A program made the translations under genes and the position numbers. Shown piece after piece: positions 25,864 through 35,210 of a DNA stretch of 64,000 nucleotides. How positions within the stretch are numbered: position 1 is the stretch's first letter; every line of letters begins with the position of its first letter. This DNA comes from Pedobacter indicus (lineage in GTDB: Bacteria; Bacteroidota; Bacteroidia; Sphingobacteriales; Sphingobacteriaceae): the NCBI RefSeq assembly GCF_003449035.1, contig NZ_QRGB01000001.1:496001-560000 (forward strand). The letters run 5' to 3'. The notes beneath the pieces are model-generated. The model did not search any database and was not told the origin of the DNA. It saw nothing but the letters and a program-made list of their open reading frames with translations.

Positions 25864-26653
25864 AAAGATCCTCGTTAAGGAGCCTCTCAAGGTCTTCATG
25901 GCCAATGTTCATATTAACGTTTCCTTGCTTCGCGTAAGAGATTTCTCCGGTTTCTTCACTCACGACAACAGCGACGGCATCACTTAACTCCGTAACACCG
26001 ATTGCAGCACGATGCCGCAACCCAAACTGTAATGGAAGGTCCTCGCTATCCGAAAGAGGCAAAATACAGCTTGCTGTTTTTATCTTAAAATCGACAATGA
26101 CAACCGCGCCATCATGTAAAGGACTGTGCTTTTGAAAGATACTTTCTAACAAACGCTTCGACACTTGGGCATCAATGTATTCACCACTATTCTGATAATA
26201 TTCTTCGTCAAAATATTTTGAGAAAACAAGCAACGCACCGGTTCGTGATTTTTGCATACTTCTGCAAGCATCTACTATTGGTTTTAAACGTGCCGTGTTA
26301 TCTTTTTCTACGTCTTTCTTATTCAAAAAGAGCGACATAAAAAAACGATTTCTGCGCAGAGAGATGTTTTTTCCAATGTGGAGTAAAAAGCGCCGGATCT
26401 CCTGTTGGAAGACGACAATTAACGCAATCGACCCTACACTTATAAAACCCCCGAAAATTTCCGTTAACAATCTCATATGAGATTGTTGAACGATAATAAA
26501 AACCAGGTAGATAATTACTAAACCAACTAAGATATTAACAGCAATTGTACCGCGGATCAGGTTATATATATAATAGATAATAATGGCGACTAACAGCACG
26601 TCAATGATATCCAAAAAGCGGATACTGAGAAAGCTCAAATCAAAATTATCCAT
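25862..26653 (-). CDS. cdaA: diadenylate cyclase, CdaA type
   Basis: A 263-residue membrane-bound enzyme making cyclic di-AMP from two ATP. Three hydrophobic helices lie in the first 90 residues (about 15-32, 38-56, 68-83). The DAC domain (about 125-245) carries the catalytic motifs DGA (181-183, LHDGAVVI) and RHR (213-215, GLRHRAAIG). c-di-AMP controls potassium and osmotic balance and wall homeostasis in bacteria that have it. No CdaR-like regulator or GlmM gene is adjacent. It is divergent from rsgA. Confidence 0.95.
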   Translation of the reverse strand: MDNFDLSFLSIRFLDIIDVLLVAIIIYYIYNLIRGTIAVNILVGLVIIYLVFIIVQQSHMRLLTEIFGGFISVGSIALIVVFQQEIRRFLLHIGKNISLRRNRFFMSLFLNKKDVEKDNTARLKPIVDACRSMQKSRTGALLVFSKYFDEEYYQNSGEYIDAQVSKRLLESIFQKHSPLHDGAVVIVDFKIKTASCILPLSDSEDLPLQFGLRHRAAIGVTELSDAVAVVVSEETGEISYAKQGNVNMNIGHEDLERLLNEDL

Positions 26654-26695
26654 GGTGCAAGTTAAAAAAACTTTCTAAAACATTCACTTTATGCT

Positions 26696-26703
26696 TAGAT
26701 TTG
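26696..26703 (+). promoter_or_regulatory. -7 element of rsgA-dtd-mazG
   Basis: TAGATTTG fully matches TAnnTTTG and lies 40 nt before the rsgA ATG. Confidence 0.5.
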
Positions 26704-26743
26704 AATAGTTCACAAAATGACGCCTAATGAAGAGGATATTTAG

Positions 26744-27664
26744 ATGAAGGGACTCGTGATCAAATCCACAGGAAGTTGGTATCAAGTATTGGTTCCCAAT
26801 GGCGATATCTATTCCTGTCGCATCAAAGGAAAATTTCGGATTAAAGGGATCGTATCAACGAACCCAATCGCGGTAGGCGACCAAGTAGATATTTCGTTGG
26901 AAGAAGATCAAGAAACTGGCATCATCACCGGTTTACATCCCAGACGGAATTATATTATCCGTAAATCAATTAATCTTTCGAAATCGGTTCAAATCATAGC
27001 ATCTAATTTAGATAAAGCTCTGCTCGTTGTAACTTTAGCAAGTCCGATGACCTCCTTAGGATTCATTGATCGCTTTTTGGTAACCGCCGAGGCCTATGAT
27101 ATTCCAGCTGCAATTGTTTTCAATAAACTAGATCTTTTCAGTGACGAAGGGCTCGAAGTATTAAAACAGTTCGAAGATATTTATAAAGAAATTGGATATG
27201 AATGCTTTCGTATTTCAGCATTAGAAGGATTAAATATCGATAAGCTCCGCGCCGAACTTCATGACAAGACTACCCTCATTGCAGGCCATTCCGGCGTTGG
27301 TAAATCAACACTCATCAACCAATTGATACCATCGGCAGACTTAAGAACCGGCGATATTTCATCATGGTCTGAGAAAGGAAAACATACGACGACGTTTGCT
27401 GAAATGCTCGCATTGCCAGATGGTGGTTTTATAATCGACACCCCGGGAATACAAGAATTTGGTATCGTTGATATTGAGCCTCACGAATTGGGACACTTTT
27501 TCCCAGAATTCCGTGCACTCTTAAATCAATGTAAATATCATAATTGTAAGCATATTAACGAACCGGGTTGCGCAGTACTTAGGGCAGTTGAGAGCGAAGA
27601 AATTGCACCATCGCGCTATCAAAGCTACCTGAGCATTTATCACGGGAACGAAACACGTAATTAA
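26744..27664 (+). CDS. rsgA: ribosome small-subunit-dependent GTPase A
   Basis: A 306-residue circularly permuted GTPase that helps mature the 30S subunit. An OB-fold covers about residues 1-70. The GTPase motifs appear in permuted order: NKLD (127-130), then the P-loop GHSGVGKST (181-189), then DTPG (232-235). The C-terminal zinc site uses C263, C268, H270 and C276. The length is normal. The following gene dtd starts 15 nt after the stop, and mazG overlaps dtd, so the three form an operon. Confidence 0.97.
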   Translation: MKGLVIKSTGSWYQVLVPNGDIYSCRIKGKFRIKGIVSTNPIAVGDQVDISLEEDQETGIITGLHPRRNYIIRKSINLSKSVQIIASNLDKALLVVTLASPMTSLGFIDRFLVTAEAYDIPAAIVFNKLDLFSDEGLEVLKQFEDIYKEIGYECFRISALEGLNIDKLRAELHDKTTLIAGHSGVGKSTLINQLIPSADLRTGDISSWSEKGKHTTTFAEMLALPDGGFIIDTPGIQEFGIVDIEPHELGHFFPEFRALLNQCKYHNCKHINEPGCAVLRAVESEEIAPSRYQSYLSIYHGNETRN

Positions 27665-27679
27665 ATTAAGTGAATATAT

Positions 27680-28138
27680 ATGAGAGCAGTGATTCAGCGT
27701 GTATCCAAAGCAAGCTGTACAGTAGACGGCAAAATTACCGGTAAGATCGAGCAAGGGCTCCTCGTGCTATTGGGGATCGAGAACGAAGACAGCTTGGCTG
27801 ATATTCAATGGTTAGCAAAAAAAATAATCAATCTGCGAATATTTAATGATGAGCAAGGGTTAATGAATCGATCATTATTAGATATCGATGGGAACATTCT
27901 CCTTATATCACAGTTTACCTTACTGGCTGCAACCAAAAAGGGGAATAGACCATCTTTTATCCGCGCAGCAAAGCCCGATATTGCTATTCCATTATACGAA
28001 AAGATGCTTATTGAGATAGAAACAAACTTAGGGAAAAAGGTAGCTACAGGTATCTTTGGTGCTGATATGAAAATAGATCTACTCAACGACGGACCGGTCA
28101 CAATAGTAATGGACACAAACAATAAAGATAACTATTAA
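27680..28138 (+). CDS. dtd: D-aminoacyl-tRNA deacylase
   Basis: A 152-residue enzyme that hydrolyses D-amino acids (and glycine from mischarged tRNA-Ala) from tRNA, protecting translation. The N-terminal MRAVIQRVSKASCTVDG, the SQFTLLA motif and the C-terminal GPVTIVMDT, which form the chiral proofreading site, are all present. Its stop TAA shares a base with the ATG of the next gene (TAATG), which implies translational coupling. It is the middle gene of rsgA-dtd-mazG. Confidence 0.97.
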   Translation: MRAVIQRVSKASCTVDGKITGKIEQGLLVLLGIENEDSLADIQWLAKKIINLRIFNDEQGLMNRSLLDIDGNILLISQFTLLAATKKGNRPSFIRAAKPDIAIPLYEKMLIEIETNLGKKVATGIFGADMKIDLLNDGPVTIVMDTNNKDNY

Positions 28139-28467
28139 TGAAACTAGAAGAAGCACAAGAGATTGTAGATCAGTGGATCAAAACCACTGGGGTCCGATAT
28201 TTCAGTGAACTTACCAACACAGCCATTCTGATGGAAGAAGTGGGGGAAATAGCTCGCATTATGGCTAGACGCTATGGCGATCAGTCGTTCAAAAAATCAG
28301 AAGAAGAAATTGACTTGGCAGATGAGCTTGCCGACGCACTATTTGTTCTGATATGCTTGGCAAACCAAACGAACGTTGACCTCACTCAGGCATTCGCTAA
28401 AAACATAAAGAAAAAAACCAAACGCGACAAGGAACGCCACAAGGGTAACAAGAAGCTTAAAAAATAA
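28138..28467 (+). CDS. MazG-like nucleotide pyrophosphohydrolase
   Basis: A 109-residue all-alpha NTP pyrophosphohydrolase of the MazG superfamily, which removes pyrophosphate from (d)NTPs, often aberrant ones. The metal-binding helices show EEVGEIARIMARRYG and later EIDLADELADALFVLICLANQ, the ExxE...ExxD pattern. A strongly basic tail ends the protein (KKKTKRDKERHKGNKKLKK). The start overlaps the dtd stop by one base. Substrate preference cannot be read from the sequence. It ends 6 nt from the convergent comB gene. Confidence 0.9.
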   Translation: MKLEEAQEIVDQWIKTTGVRYFSELTNTAILMEEVGEIARIMARRYGDQSFKKSEEEIDLADELADALFVLICLANQTNVDLTQAFAKNIKKKTKRDKERHKGNKKLKK

Positions 28468-28473
28468 ATCCTG

Positions 28474-29202
28474 TTATCCTAACTTGACCAGCCTGTCATT
28501 TTCTAACACTGGTATCGAATCCACCACATCTAATTGCAAACAGAATTCAATATCAGCTTCAATATTCAATTTCTCTAAACGTTCGCTGTGAGACGACTTT
28601 TTTAAATACTCTGCAATATCCCCTTTTGCTAAGGTATACAAGTCATAAGCCGCATGGGCTGCATCATCATTCACGATAAAACTTTCTTTTAGTTTTTCTA
28701 CAACAGCGCCTGCAAAGAGCGTATCCTCCAATGAAAAGTTCTCTTTCCATCCCGCACATAAAAGTACCACTGAATGCTGCTGATCCATCAACCAATGGCT
28801 TAGAGCACTGATGTTTAAAAAAGAGCCTATCAACACTTTTTTAGCTTGTTTCGTTTTCGAAAGCTGGATGGATCTCGTACCGTTGGTCGTAGTCAGAACA
28901 ATTGTTCTACCCCGAACCTTTTCTTCAGTATAAGAGAATGGTGAATTGCCGAAAGCGAAACCCTCAACAATAGCTCCGTTACGTTCGGCTGCAAGTAAAA
29001 AATCGCTCGAGCTATATTTTTTACAATCGTCTACAGTTAACACGGGTATAATAGCATCCGCACCATTATGTATCCCATAACAAATAGAAGAAGATGCACG
29101 AAAAATATCGATGACTACCACAATGCTTTCCTCAAGATTATAGGACGGTAGCAAGGCTGGCGACAAGCAAACGCTTACAGTTCTTGTCTGAATCTTATTC
29201 AA
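28474..29202 (-). CDS. 2-phosphosulfolactate phosphatase family protein (ComB-like)
   Basis: A 242-residue ComB-fold phosphatase. Family marks include VVVIDIFRASSSICYGIHNGADAIIPV, the AAERNGAIVEGFAFGNSPF segment and RTIVLTTTNGTRSI, then VLLCAGWKENFSLEDTLFAGAVVE. In archaea, ComB dephosphorylates 2-phosphosulfolactate on the way to coenzyme M. No other coenzyme M gene is here and this is a bacterium, so the substrate may instead be related to sulfolactate or sulfonate metabolism. It starts 16 nt after gcvT in the same direction. Confidence 0.88.
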   Translation of the reverse strand: MNKIQTRTVSVCLSPALLPSYNLEESIVVVIDIFRASSSICYGIHNGADAIIPVLTVDDCKKYSSSDFLLAAERNGAIVEGFAFGNSPFSYTEEKVRGRTIVLTTTNGTRSIQLSKTKQAKKVLIGSFLNISALSHWLMDQQHSVVLLCAGWKENFSLEDTLFAGAVVEKLKESFIVNDDAAHAAYDLYTLAKGDIAEYLKKSSHSERLEKLNIEADIEFCLQLDVVDSIPVLENDRLVKLG

Positions 29203-29218
29203 TATGCGATGATTAAGG

Positions 29219-30298
29219 TTATTTAATAAAAGGTGGCTTCACCGTTACGGCCTTGAGCGCTTTGTTGCGGACACTGATAAAAATATTCGTACCCTCCTTA
29301 GAAAACTCTTTCTTTACATACCCTAATCCGATCGATTTATTTAGTGAGGGAGACTGAGTTCCGGAAGTGACTCTGCCAATCAGGTTTCCTTGTTCATCGT
29401 GTATTTCGTAACCGCGTCTTGCAATACCCCGATCAAGCACCTCGAAACCAACCAGTTTATTATCAACGCCTTGTTCCTTCTCTTTTTTGAGGTTTTCAGC
29501 ATTGATGAAATCTTTGGTGAATTTAGTAACCCATCCCAACCCAGCCTCTAGCGGAGAGGTTGAATCGTCTATGTCATTACCGTATAGACAAAAGCCCATC
29601 TCTAAACGCAGGGTATCCCGTGCGCCTAAACCAGCCGGCTTAATATCGAACTCTTTGCCGGCTTCAAAAATGGCATTCCAAATATCTTCGGCATACGAGT
29701 TTTCAAAATAGATTTCAAATCCGCCCGCACCCGTATAACCTGTACATGAAATCAGCACATTATCCTTACCCGCAAATACCCCTTTTTCAAACGTGTAATA
29801 GTCCATTGATGACAAATCGATATCAGTAAGTTTTTGTAAAACACGAACTGCTTTTGGCCCCTGTACCGCTAAGAGTGATGTTTTGTCAGAGATGTTGATG
29901 ATCTCCACGTCTTGCGTATTGTATTTATTAATCCACTCCCAATCCTTTTCGATATTCGATGCATTAACAACAAGCATATAGGTTTTGGCGTCGATCCGAT
30001 ACACCAGCAGATCATCCACGATACCCCCCTGTTCGTTGGGAAAATAGGTGTACTGTATCTTCCCGTCATATAGCTTTGATGCATCGTTCGAAGTTACTTT
30101 TTGAATCAGGTCAAGGGCACCATCCCCCTTCAAGATAAACTCACCCATATGGCTTACGTCAAACACACCGACCGATTTACGAACGGCTTCATGTTCGGCG
30201 TTAATCCCTGTGTATTGAACGGGCATGTTATAACCAGCAAAAGGCACCATTTTAGCACCGAGCGAAATGTGAACATCAGTTAATGCGGTATTCTTCAT
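29219..30298 (-). CDS. gcvT: glycine cleavage system T protein (aminomethyltransferase)
   Basis: A 359-residue tetrahydrofolate-dependent component of the glycine cleavage system. It takes the aminomethyl group from the lipoyl H protein, releasing ammonia and methylene-THF. [32 protein letters not shown] at the N-terminus and [17 protein letters not shown] in the middle are the folate-binding family signatures. gcvH and gcvP are not adjacent. It has its own -7 element; the 44-nt gap upstream is far too short for a glycine riboswitch. Confidence 0.96.
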   Translation of the reverse strand: MKNTALTDVHISLGAKMVPFAGYNMPVQYTGINAEHEAVRKSVGVFDVSHMGEFILKGDGALDLIQKVTSNDASKLYDGKIQYTYFPNEQGGIVDDLLVYRIDAKTYMLVVNASNIEKDWEWINKYNTQDVEIINISDKTSLLAVQGPKAVRVLQKLTDIDLSSMDYYTFEKGVFAGKDNVLISCTGYTGAGGFEIYFENSYAEDIWNAIFEAGKEFDIKPAGLGARDTLRLEMGFCLYGNDIDDSTSPLEAGLGWVTKFTKDFINAENLKKEKEQGVDNKLVGFEVLDRGIARRGYEIHDEQGNLIGRVTSGTQSPSLNKSIGLGYVKKEFSKEGTNIFISVRNKALKAVTVKPPFIK

Positions 30299-30320
30299 AT
30301 TTCAATGTGACTATATTCAG

Positions 30321-30328
30321 CAAAAGTA
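30321..30328 (-). promoter_or_regulatory. -7 element of gcvT-comB
   Basis: Minus-strand TACTTTTG fully matches TAnnTTTG and lies 22 nt before the gcvT start, within the short gap after rnhB. Confidence 0.5.
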
Positions 30329-30342
30329 ATCAAAATTTTGTT

Positions 30343-30942
30343 CTAGTCGAACATTTCCAGCTGCACTCTGTTTGTTCGAAAACTTCGCCGATGATAGGGG
30401 CTAAGACCATGTTCGGAAACCGCTTTCCGATGAGCGAGTGTCGCATAACCTTTATTTCTCTCCCAACCATATTGAGGGTATTGAATTGCAAGTTCAGCCA
30501 TATAATCATCGCGATACGTTTTTGCTAAAACAGAGGCCGCCGCGATTGATAGGTATTTACCATCTCCTTGTACAATACACTCGTATGGAACAGATTTATA
30601 AGGTCTAAACCGGTTTCCATCGATGATCAAGAATTCTGCAGAAACTTTAAGTAAATCTAAGGCCTTATGCATCGCCAGAAAAGACGCATTAAGGATGTTG
30701 ATTTGATCAATCTCTTCTGGCTCGACACAAGCCACCGCATAAGAAATTGCCTCGCGCTGAATTACTTCGCGAAAAGCATAGCGTTGTATTTTCGTCAACT
30801 TTTTGGAGTCGTTCAACCCGATGTGTTTGAAGTCGGGTGGGAAAACGACAGCGGCTGCAAATACAGGCCCTGCCAAACATCCTCGCCCTGCTTCATCACA
30901 GCCCGCTTCAATATATCTATTTTGGAAAGCTGAAAGTAACAT
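30343..30942 (-). CDS. rnhB: ribonuclease HII
   Basis: A 199-residue endonuclease that cuts the RNA strand of RNA/DNA hybrids and starts removal of misincorporated ribonucleotides. The active site begins with D16 and E17 in GCDEAGRGCLAGPV; the further acidic residue lies in FLIIDGNRF and the last near KTYRDDYM. Length is typical for bacterial RNase HII. It begins 8 nt after the polA stop, so polA and rnhB, both used in ribonucleotide and Okazaki-primer removal, are cotranscribed. Confidence 0.96.
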   Translation of the reverse strand: MLLSAFQNRYIEAGCDEAGRGCLAGPVFAAAVVFPPDFKHIGLNDSKKLTKIQRYAFREVIQREAISYAVACVEPEEIDQINILNASFLAMHKALDLLKVSAEFLIIDGNRFRPYKSVPYECIVQGDGKYLSIAAASVLAKTYRDDYMAELAIQYPQYGWERNKGYATLAHRKAVSEHGLSPYHRRSFRTNRVQLEMFD

Positions 30943-30950
30943 ATGATTAT

Positions 30951-33743
30951 TTAATGAGCCTCTAACCAGTTTGTCCCTATACCAACCTCAACAACAATCG
31001 GCACTTCTGTCTTGATAGCATTCTTCATCCGGTCTTCAACGAGCTCCTTAAAGATATCAACCTCTTCCTTGGGAACATCAAAAACCAATTCGTCATGAAC
31101 CTGCATTGTCATTCGTCCTCTTAACTGCTTTTCTTCAATATCACGATAAATCTGAATCATCGCTATCTTTATCATATCCGCAGCAGAGCCCTGAATCGGT
31201 GCATTAATCCCATTTCGCTCTGCAAAACCACGTACCGTAGCATTTTGAGAATTGATGTCACGCAAATATCTGCGTCTTTTTAATAAAGTCTCCACATAAC
31301 CATTCTCTTTAGCAAAAGCTATCGTTTCATTCATGTAGTTTTTAATCCCCGGATATTGTATAAAATATTGCTCGATAATATCCGCTGCTTCCCGACGTGG
31401 GATTCCTAAGTTTTGAGAAAGACCGAAAGCCGACTGTCCGTAGATAATACCAAAGTTGACCGCTTTAGCATTTCTTCGCATATCCGAAGTAACCGCATCA
31501 AGGTCTACTCCATAGACCTTGGCAGCAGTTGCTGTATGGATATCCAGTCCCTTAATAAATGCGTCCTTCATGTTTTCGTCGCCGCTAATCTCAGCCACCA
31601 AGCGTAATTCAATTTGAGAATAGTCTGCTGCTAAAATAACATGATTTTCATACCTCGGAACAAATGCGCGACGAACCTCTCTTCCTCTTTCTGTTTTAAC
31701 TGGAATATTCTGCAGGTTCGGATTGGTTGAACTAAGCCTTCCTGTCGCAGCAACCGCTTGGTTGAATGATGTATGCACCCTGCCAGACCGCGTATTGATA
31801 AGTTGAGGGAGGGCATCGACATAAGTCGATTTCAGCTTTTGCAACTGCCTGAAATTCAAAATATCCTGCACGATGTCGCTTTTAGATGCTAAACGCATAA
31901 GCACATCCTCATTTGTCTGATATTGACCCGTCTTCGTTTTTTTTGCTTTCGGATCTAATGCCAGCTTAACAAACAACACCTCTCCGAGCTGCTTAGGCGA
32001 TGCGATATTAAATTCTACACCTGCCTTGGAATATATTTTTTGTTCCAGTTCCAGTATCTCCTCTGTAATAGCTTTGGAAATCTCAGCAAGTACCTCAACA
32101 TCTAGTTGCACCCCTTCTTTTTCCATTCCAGCCAGTACATATACTAAAGGAAATTCGACGTCTTTTGCCAAAGCTAGTGTATGCGAATCCAATAAAGGCT
32201 CCAGAGCCTCTTTCAATTGTAAGGTGATATCAGCATCTTCACAAGCATATTCACCGACAACATCCACCGCTACATCCTTCATATTACCTTGCTTTTTCCC
32301 TTTCGGGCCTATGAGGTTCGTAATAGGTATTGTCGAATAGCCTAAATAGTTTTCCGCTAAAATATCCATGTTATGCCTTGAGTCAGCGTCAATCAGATAA
32401 TGCGCTAGCATCGTGTCAAATAATGGACCACGCACGTGAATACCATACCAAGATAAAACGAGTACATCATATTTTATATTCTGCCCAATCTTAGTAATCC
32501 TTGCATTTTCCAGAACCTCTTTAAATTTGTTTAATACAGGCATGCATTCGTCGCGTTCTATCGAAAGAGGAATATACCAAGCTTTTCCAGGTGCAATTGA
32601 GAATGAAAGTCCAATAATGTCACAGCAATTCGCATCGATCCCCGTTGTTTCCGTATCAAAGCAAATTGCATCTTCATTATTTAGCAAAAGAATGAGATCA
32701 TCAATCTCCGCCGGATTGGTGAGCACCCGATAATCATGTTCTGTATTCGATATATTTTTGCCCGAAGCTACAACCAACGTATGACTGTTGATGTCTTCGG
32801 GTATATCTCCAGGTTGATTAAACATATCAAATTGCTGCCCTTGAACTGGTTTCGAATCGTTAACATTGAAATCTTCTCCGAAAACCCGTTTTCCCAATGT
32901 TCGGAACTCAAGTTCAGCGAACAGTGGTTCTAAGATTTCCGGATCAGGATCCTCCAGTTCCAACTTGCAATCATCCAAATCAACAGGCACATCCAGGAGT
33001 ATAGTAGCTAATTTTTTAGAAAGCAATCCTTGTTCAGCAAAATTCTCAACATTTTCGCGTTGCTTACCCTTTAATTGATGACTATTAGCAATAATATTTT
33101 CAATACTGCCGTACTCTTTAATCAGCTTTTTTGCCGTCTTCTCACCAATTCCCGGAATTCCGGGAATATTGTCGACAGCATCTCCCCATAACCCTAAAAT
33201 ATCAATCACTTGGTCGACCCGTTCAATTTCCCATTTATCCAGTACCTCCGGGACACCATGAACCTCAGCACCATTACCCATTCGCGCTGGTTTGTATAAA
33301 AAGATATTCTCGGAAACCAGCTGAGCAAAATCTTTATCGGGCGTCATACAATATGTTGTAAACCCCTTACTTTCAGCTTTTTTAGCCAACGTGCCTATAA
33401 TATCATCAGCTTCATAACCATCTAAGGTGATAACAGGGATATTAAAGCCGTCAAGTAATCGATGGATATAAGGAATTGCTGCAGATAAATCTTCCGGCAT
33501 CGCCTCACGTTGCGCCTTATAATTTTCAAACTCTAAATGACGTAACGTAGGTGCCGCGGTATCAAACACCGCAGCAATATGAGTAGGCCGCTCTTTTTTC
33601 AGTACCTCTAACAAAGTGTTGGCAAAGCCCATGATCGCTGAAGTATTAAGGCCAGTAGCGGTAAATCGTGGATTTTTACTTAACGCAAAATGAGCGCGGT
33701 AAATCAGCGCCATCCCATCTAACAAAAAAAGCTTTTTAGACAT
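30951..33743 (-). CDS. polA: DNA polymerase I
   Basis: A 930-residue three-domain polymerase for gap filling and primer removal. The 5'-nuclease domain is N-terminal (about 1-290, MSKKLFLLDGMALIYRAHFAL; GWEADD-type motif DGYEADDIIG). The 3'-5' exonuclease domain (about 345-515) keeps its acidic residues (CFDTETTGID, then IGQNIKYD and DADSRHN), so proofreading is probably active. The polymerase domain (about 520-930) has motif A DYSQIELR, motif B RRNAKAVNFGIIYG and motif C VHDEL near residue 882. It follows purD by 14 nt and precedes rnhB by 8 nt. Confidence 0.97.
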   Translation of the reverse strand: MSKKLFLLDGMALIYRAHFALSKNPRFTATGLNTSAIMGFANTLLEVLKKERPTHIAAVFDTAAPTLRHLEFENYKAQREAMPEDLSAAIPYIHRLLDGFNIPVITLDGYEADDIIGTLAKKAESKGFTTYCMTPDKDFAQLVSENIFLYKPARMGNGAEVHGVPEVLDKWEIERVDQVIDILGLWGDAVDNIPGIPGIGEKTAKKLIKEYGSIENIIANSHQLKGKQRENVENFAEQGLLSKKLATILLDVPVDLDDCKLELEDPDPEILEPLFAELEFRTLGKRVFGEDFNVNDSKPVQGQQFDMFNQPGDIPEDINSHTLVVASGKNISNTEHDYRVLTNPAEIDDLILLLNNEDAICFDTETTGIDANCCDIIGLSFSIAPGKAWYIPLSIERDECMPVLNKFKEVLENARITKIGQNIKYDVLVLSWYGIHVRGPLFDTMLAHYLIDADSRHNMDILAENYLGYSTIPITNLIGPKGKKQGNMKDVAVDVVGEYACEDADITLQLKEALEPLLDSHTLALAKDVEFPLVYVLAGMEKEGVQLDVEVLAEISKAITEEILELEQKIYSKAGVEFNIASPKQLGEVLFVKLALDPKAKKTKTGQYQTNEDVLMRLASKSDIVQDILNFRQLQKLKSTYVDALPQLINTRSGRVHTSFNQAVAATGRLSSTNPNLQNIPVKTERGREVRRAFVPRYENHVILAADYSQIELRLVAEISGDENMKDAFIKGLDIHTATAAKVYGVDLDAVTSDMRRNAKAVNFGIIYGQSAFGLSQNLGIPRREAADIIEQYFIQYPGIKNYMNETIAFAKENGYVETLLKRRRYLRDINSQNATVRGFAERNGINAPIQGSAADMIKIAMIQIYRDIEEKQLRGRMTMQVHDELVFDVPKEEVDIFKELVEDRMKNAIKTEVPIVVEVGIGTNWLEAH

Positions 33744-33757
33744 TACGGATATTCATT

Positions 33758-35041
33758 TTAGATATATTTCGTCAAATCGAAACCTATATCAGTCCTAAAA
33801 TAACGACCATTGAAAAAGATACGACCCGAATCTGCGGTTGCCTGTTGAAGTGCGTCAAAAAGCGTATCTTTCAACGCTGTAACTGCGATCACACGTCCAC
33901 CGGCAGTCACGACTTCACTCCCTTTTGCAGCAGTACCAGCATGAAATAAAATTGATTCTTTAATATTTTCAAGTCCGCTTATAACCTTTCCTTTCTCATA
34001 CTTACCCGGATAGCCTCCAGACACCAGCATCACAGTTGCGGCGGTTTTAGGCGACAAGACTAGCTCTTTATCACCAAGGTTTTGCTCTGCTACCCCAACC
34101 AACAAATCTACCAGATCACTTTCAATACGCGGAAATACACTTTCCGTCTCTGGGTCGCCCATTCTCACATTATATTCTATCAAATAGGGATTATCTTCCA
34201 CATTCATTAAGCCTAGAAATATAAACCCTTTATAGGGAATTCCTTCATTTTTTAACCCTTCAATAGTAGGAATAATGATTCGCTCTTCAACTTTTTTTAA
34301 GAATTCATTACTGGCGAATGGAACCGGTGAAACAGACCCCATACCACCTGTATTCAAACCTTCGTCATTTTCCCCAATCCTCTTATAATCTTTTGCACTT
34401 GGTAAAATCTTATATGATATGCCATCGGTCAGAACAAAAACTGAAAGCTCAATACCCTCCAGAAACTGCTCTACCACAACCATACTGCTCGCCTTTCCGA
34501 ATTTAGAATCCAATAGCATGGACTTTAGTTCGGCCTTGGCCTCTTCGTGACTTTGACAAATCAATACGCCTTTACCTGCTGCTAGGCCATCTGCTTTCAG
34601 GACAATAGGCAGGCTATGTCCTTCAAGATAGGACAATCCTTCATTAATAGAATCAGCCGTAAAAGTCTGTGACGAAGCAGTCGGGATGTTGTATTTATTC
34701 ATGAATTTTTTCGAGAAATCCTTGCTGCCTTCCAACAGAGCACCCTCTTTTTGTGGGCCAATGATCGCAACCCCACTCAAATCACTTCTTTCCAGAAAAT
34801 AATCGTGAATACCATTTACCAAAGGCTCCTCTGGGCCAACAACAATGATATCAATAGCGTTTGCTAATGCAAAATCCGCAATACCCTTAAAGTCATTAAC
34901 TTCCAAGTCAATATTTGTCCCATATTTATCGGTACCGCCATTACCGGGCGCTATATACAATTGTTCTATCTGATTGCTTTGTGCTATTTTCCAAGCAAAA
35001 GCAGATTCCCTACCTCCGGAACCAAGGATCAAAATATTCAT
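33758..35041 (-). CDS. purD: phosphoribosylamine-glycine ligase
   Basis: A 427-residue ATP-grasp enzyme for the second step of purine synthesis, joining phosphoribosylamine and glycine to give GAR. The N-terminal MNILILGSGGRESAFAWKI and the ATP-grasp segments KADGLAAGKGVLICQ and GFIFLGLMNVEDNPYLIEYNVRMGDPETE are diagnostic. It heads the minus-strand series purD-polA-rnhB. A -7 element (minus-strand TATCTTTG) lies at 35085-35092. No other purine gene is in the window. Confidence 0.97.
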   Translation of the reverse strand: MNILILGSGGRESAFAWKIAQSNQIEQLYIAPGNGGTDKYGTNIDLEVNDFKGIADFALANAIDIIVVGPEEPLVNGIHDYFLERSDLSGVAIIGPQKEGALLEGSKDFSKKFMNKYNIPTASSQTFTADSINEGLSYLEGHSLPIVLKADGLAAGKGVLICQSHEEAKAELKSMLLDSKFGKASSMVVVEQFLEGIELSVFVLTDGISYKILPSAKDYKRIGENDEGLNTGGMGSVSPVPFASNEFLKKVEERIIIPTIEGLKNEGIPYKGFIFLGLMNVEDNPYLIEYNVRMGDPETESVFPRIESDLVDLLVGVAEQNLGDKELVLSPKTAATVMLVSGGYPGKYEKGKVISGLENIKESILFHAGTAAKGSEVVTAGGRVIAVTALKDTLFDALQQATADSGRIFFNGRYFRTDIGFDLTKYI

Positions 35042-35084
35042 TTTTCTCTGTGTTGACTTTTAATATAATTCTTTCAGTTATCTA

Positions 35085-35092
35085 CAAAGATA
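35085..35092 (-). promoter_or_regulatory. -7 element of purD-polA-rnhB
   Basis: Minus-strand TATCTTTG fully matches TAnnTTTG and lies 43 nt before the purD start codon. Confidence 0.45.
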
Positions 35093-35210
35093 TTTTTTTC
35101 TAAACAATAACTCCGACTAGATCATATTTTATTCATATCGGCAAGCAAAAGATCTTGAGCACATCTGCTATAAATCTGTATCTTTATACCAAGCCAATAA
35201 AAAAAACCTC

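Noticed and set aside
30299-30342. Glycine riboswitch before gcvT
   Set aside because: The gap is 44 nt and holds a promoter element; there is no space or conserved structure.
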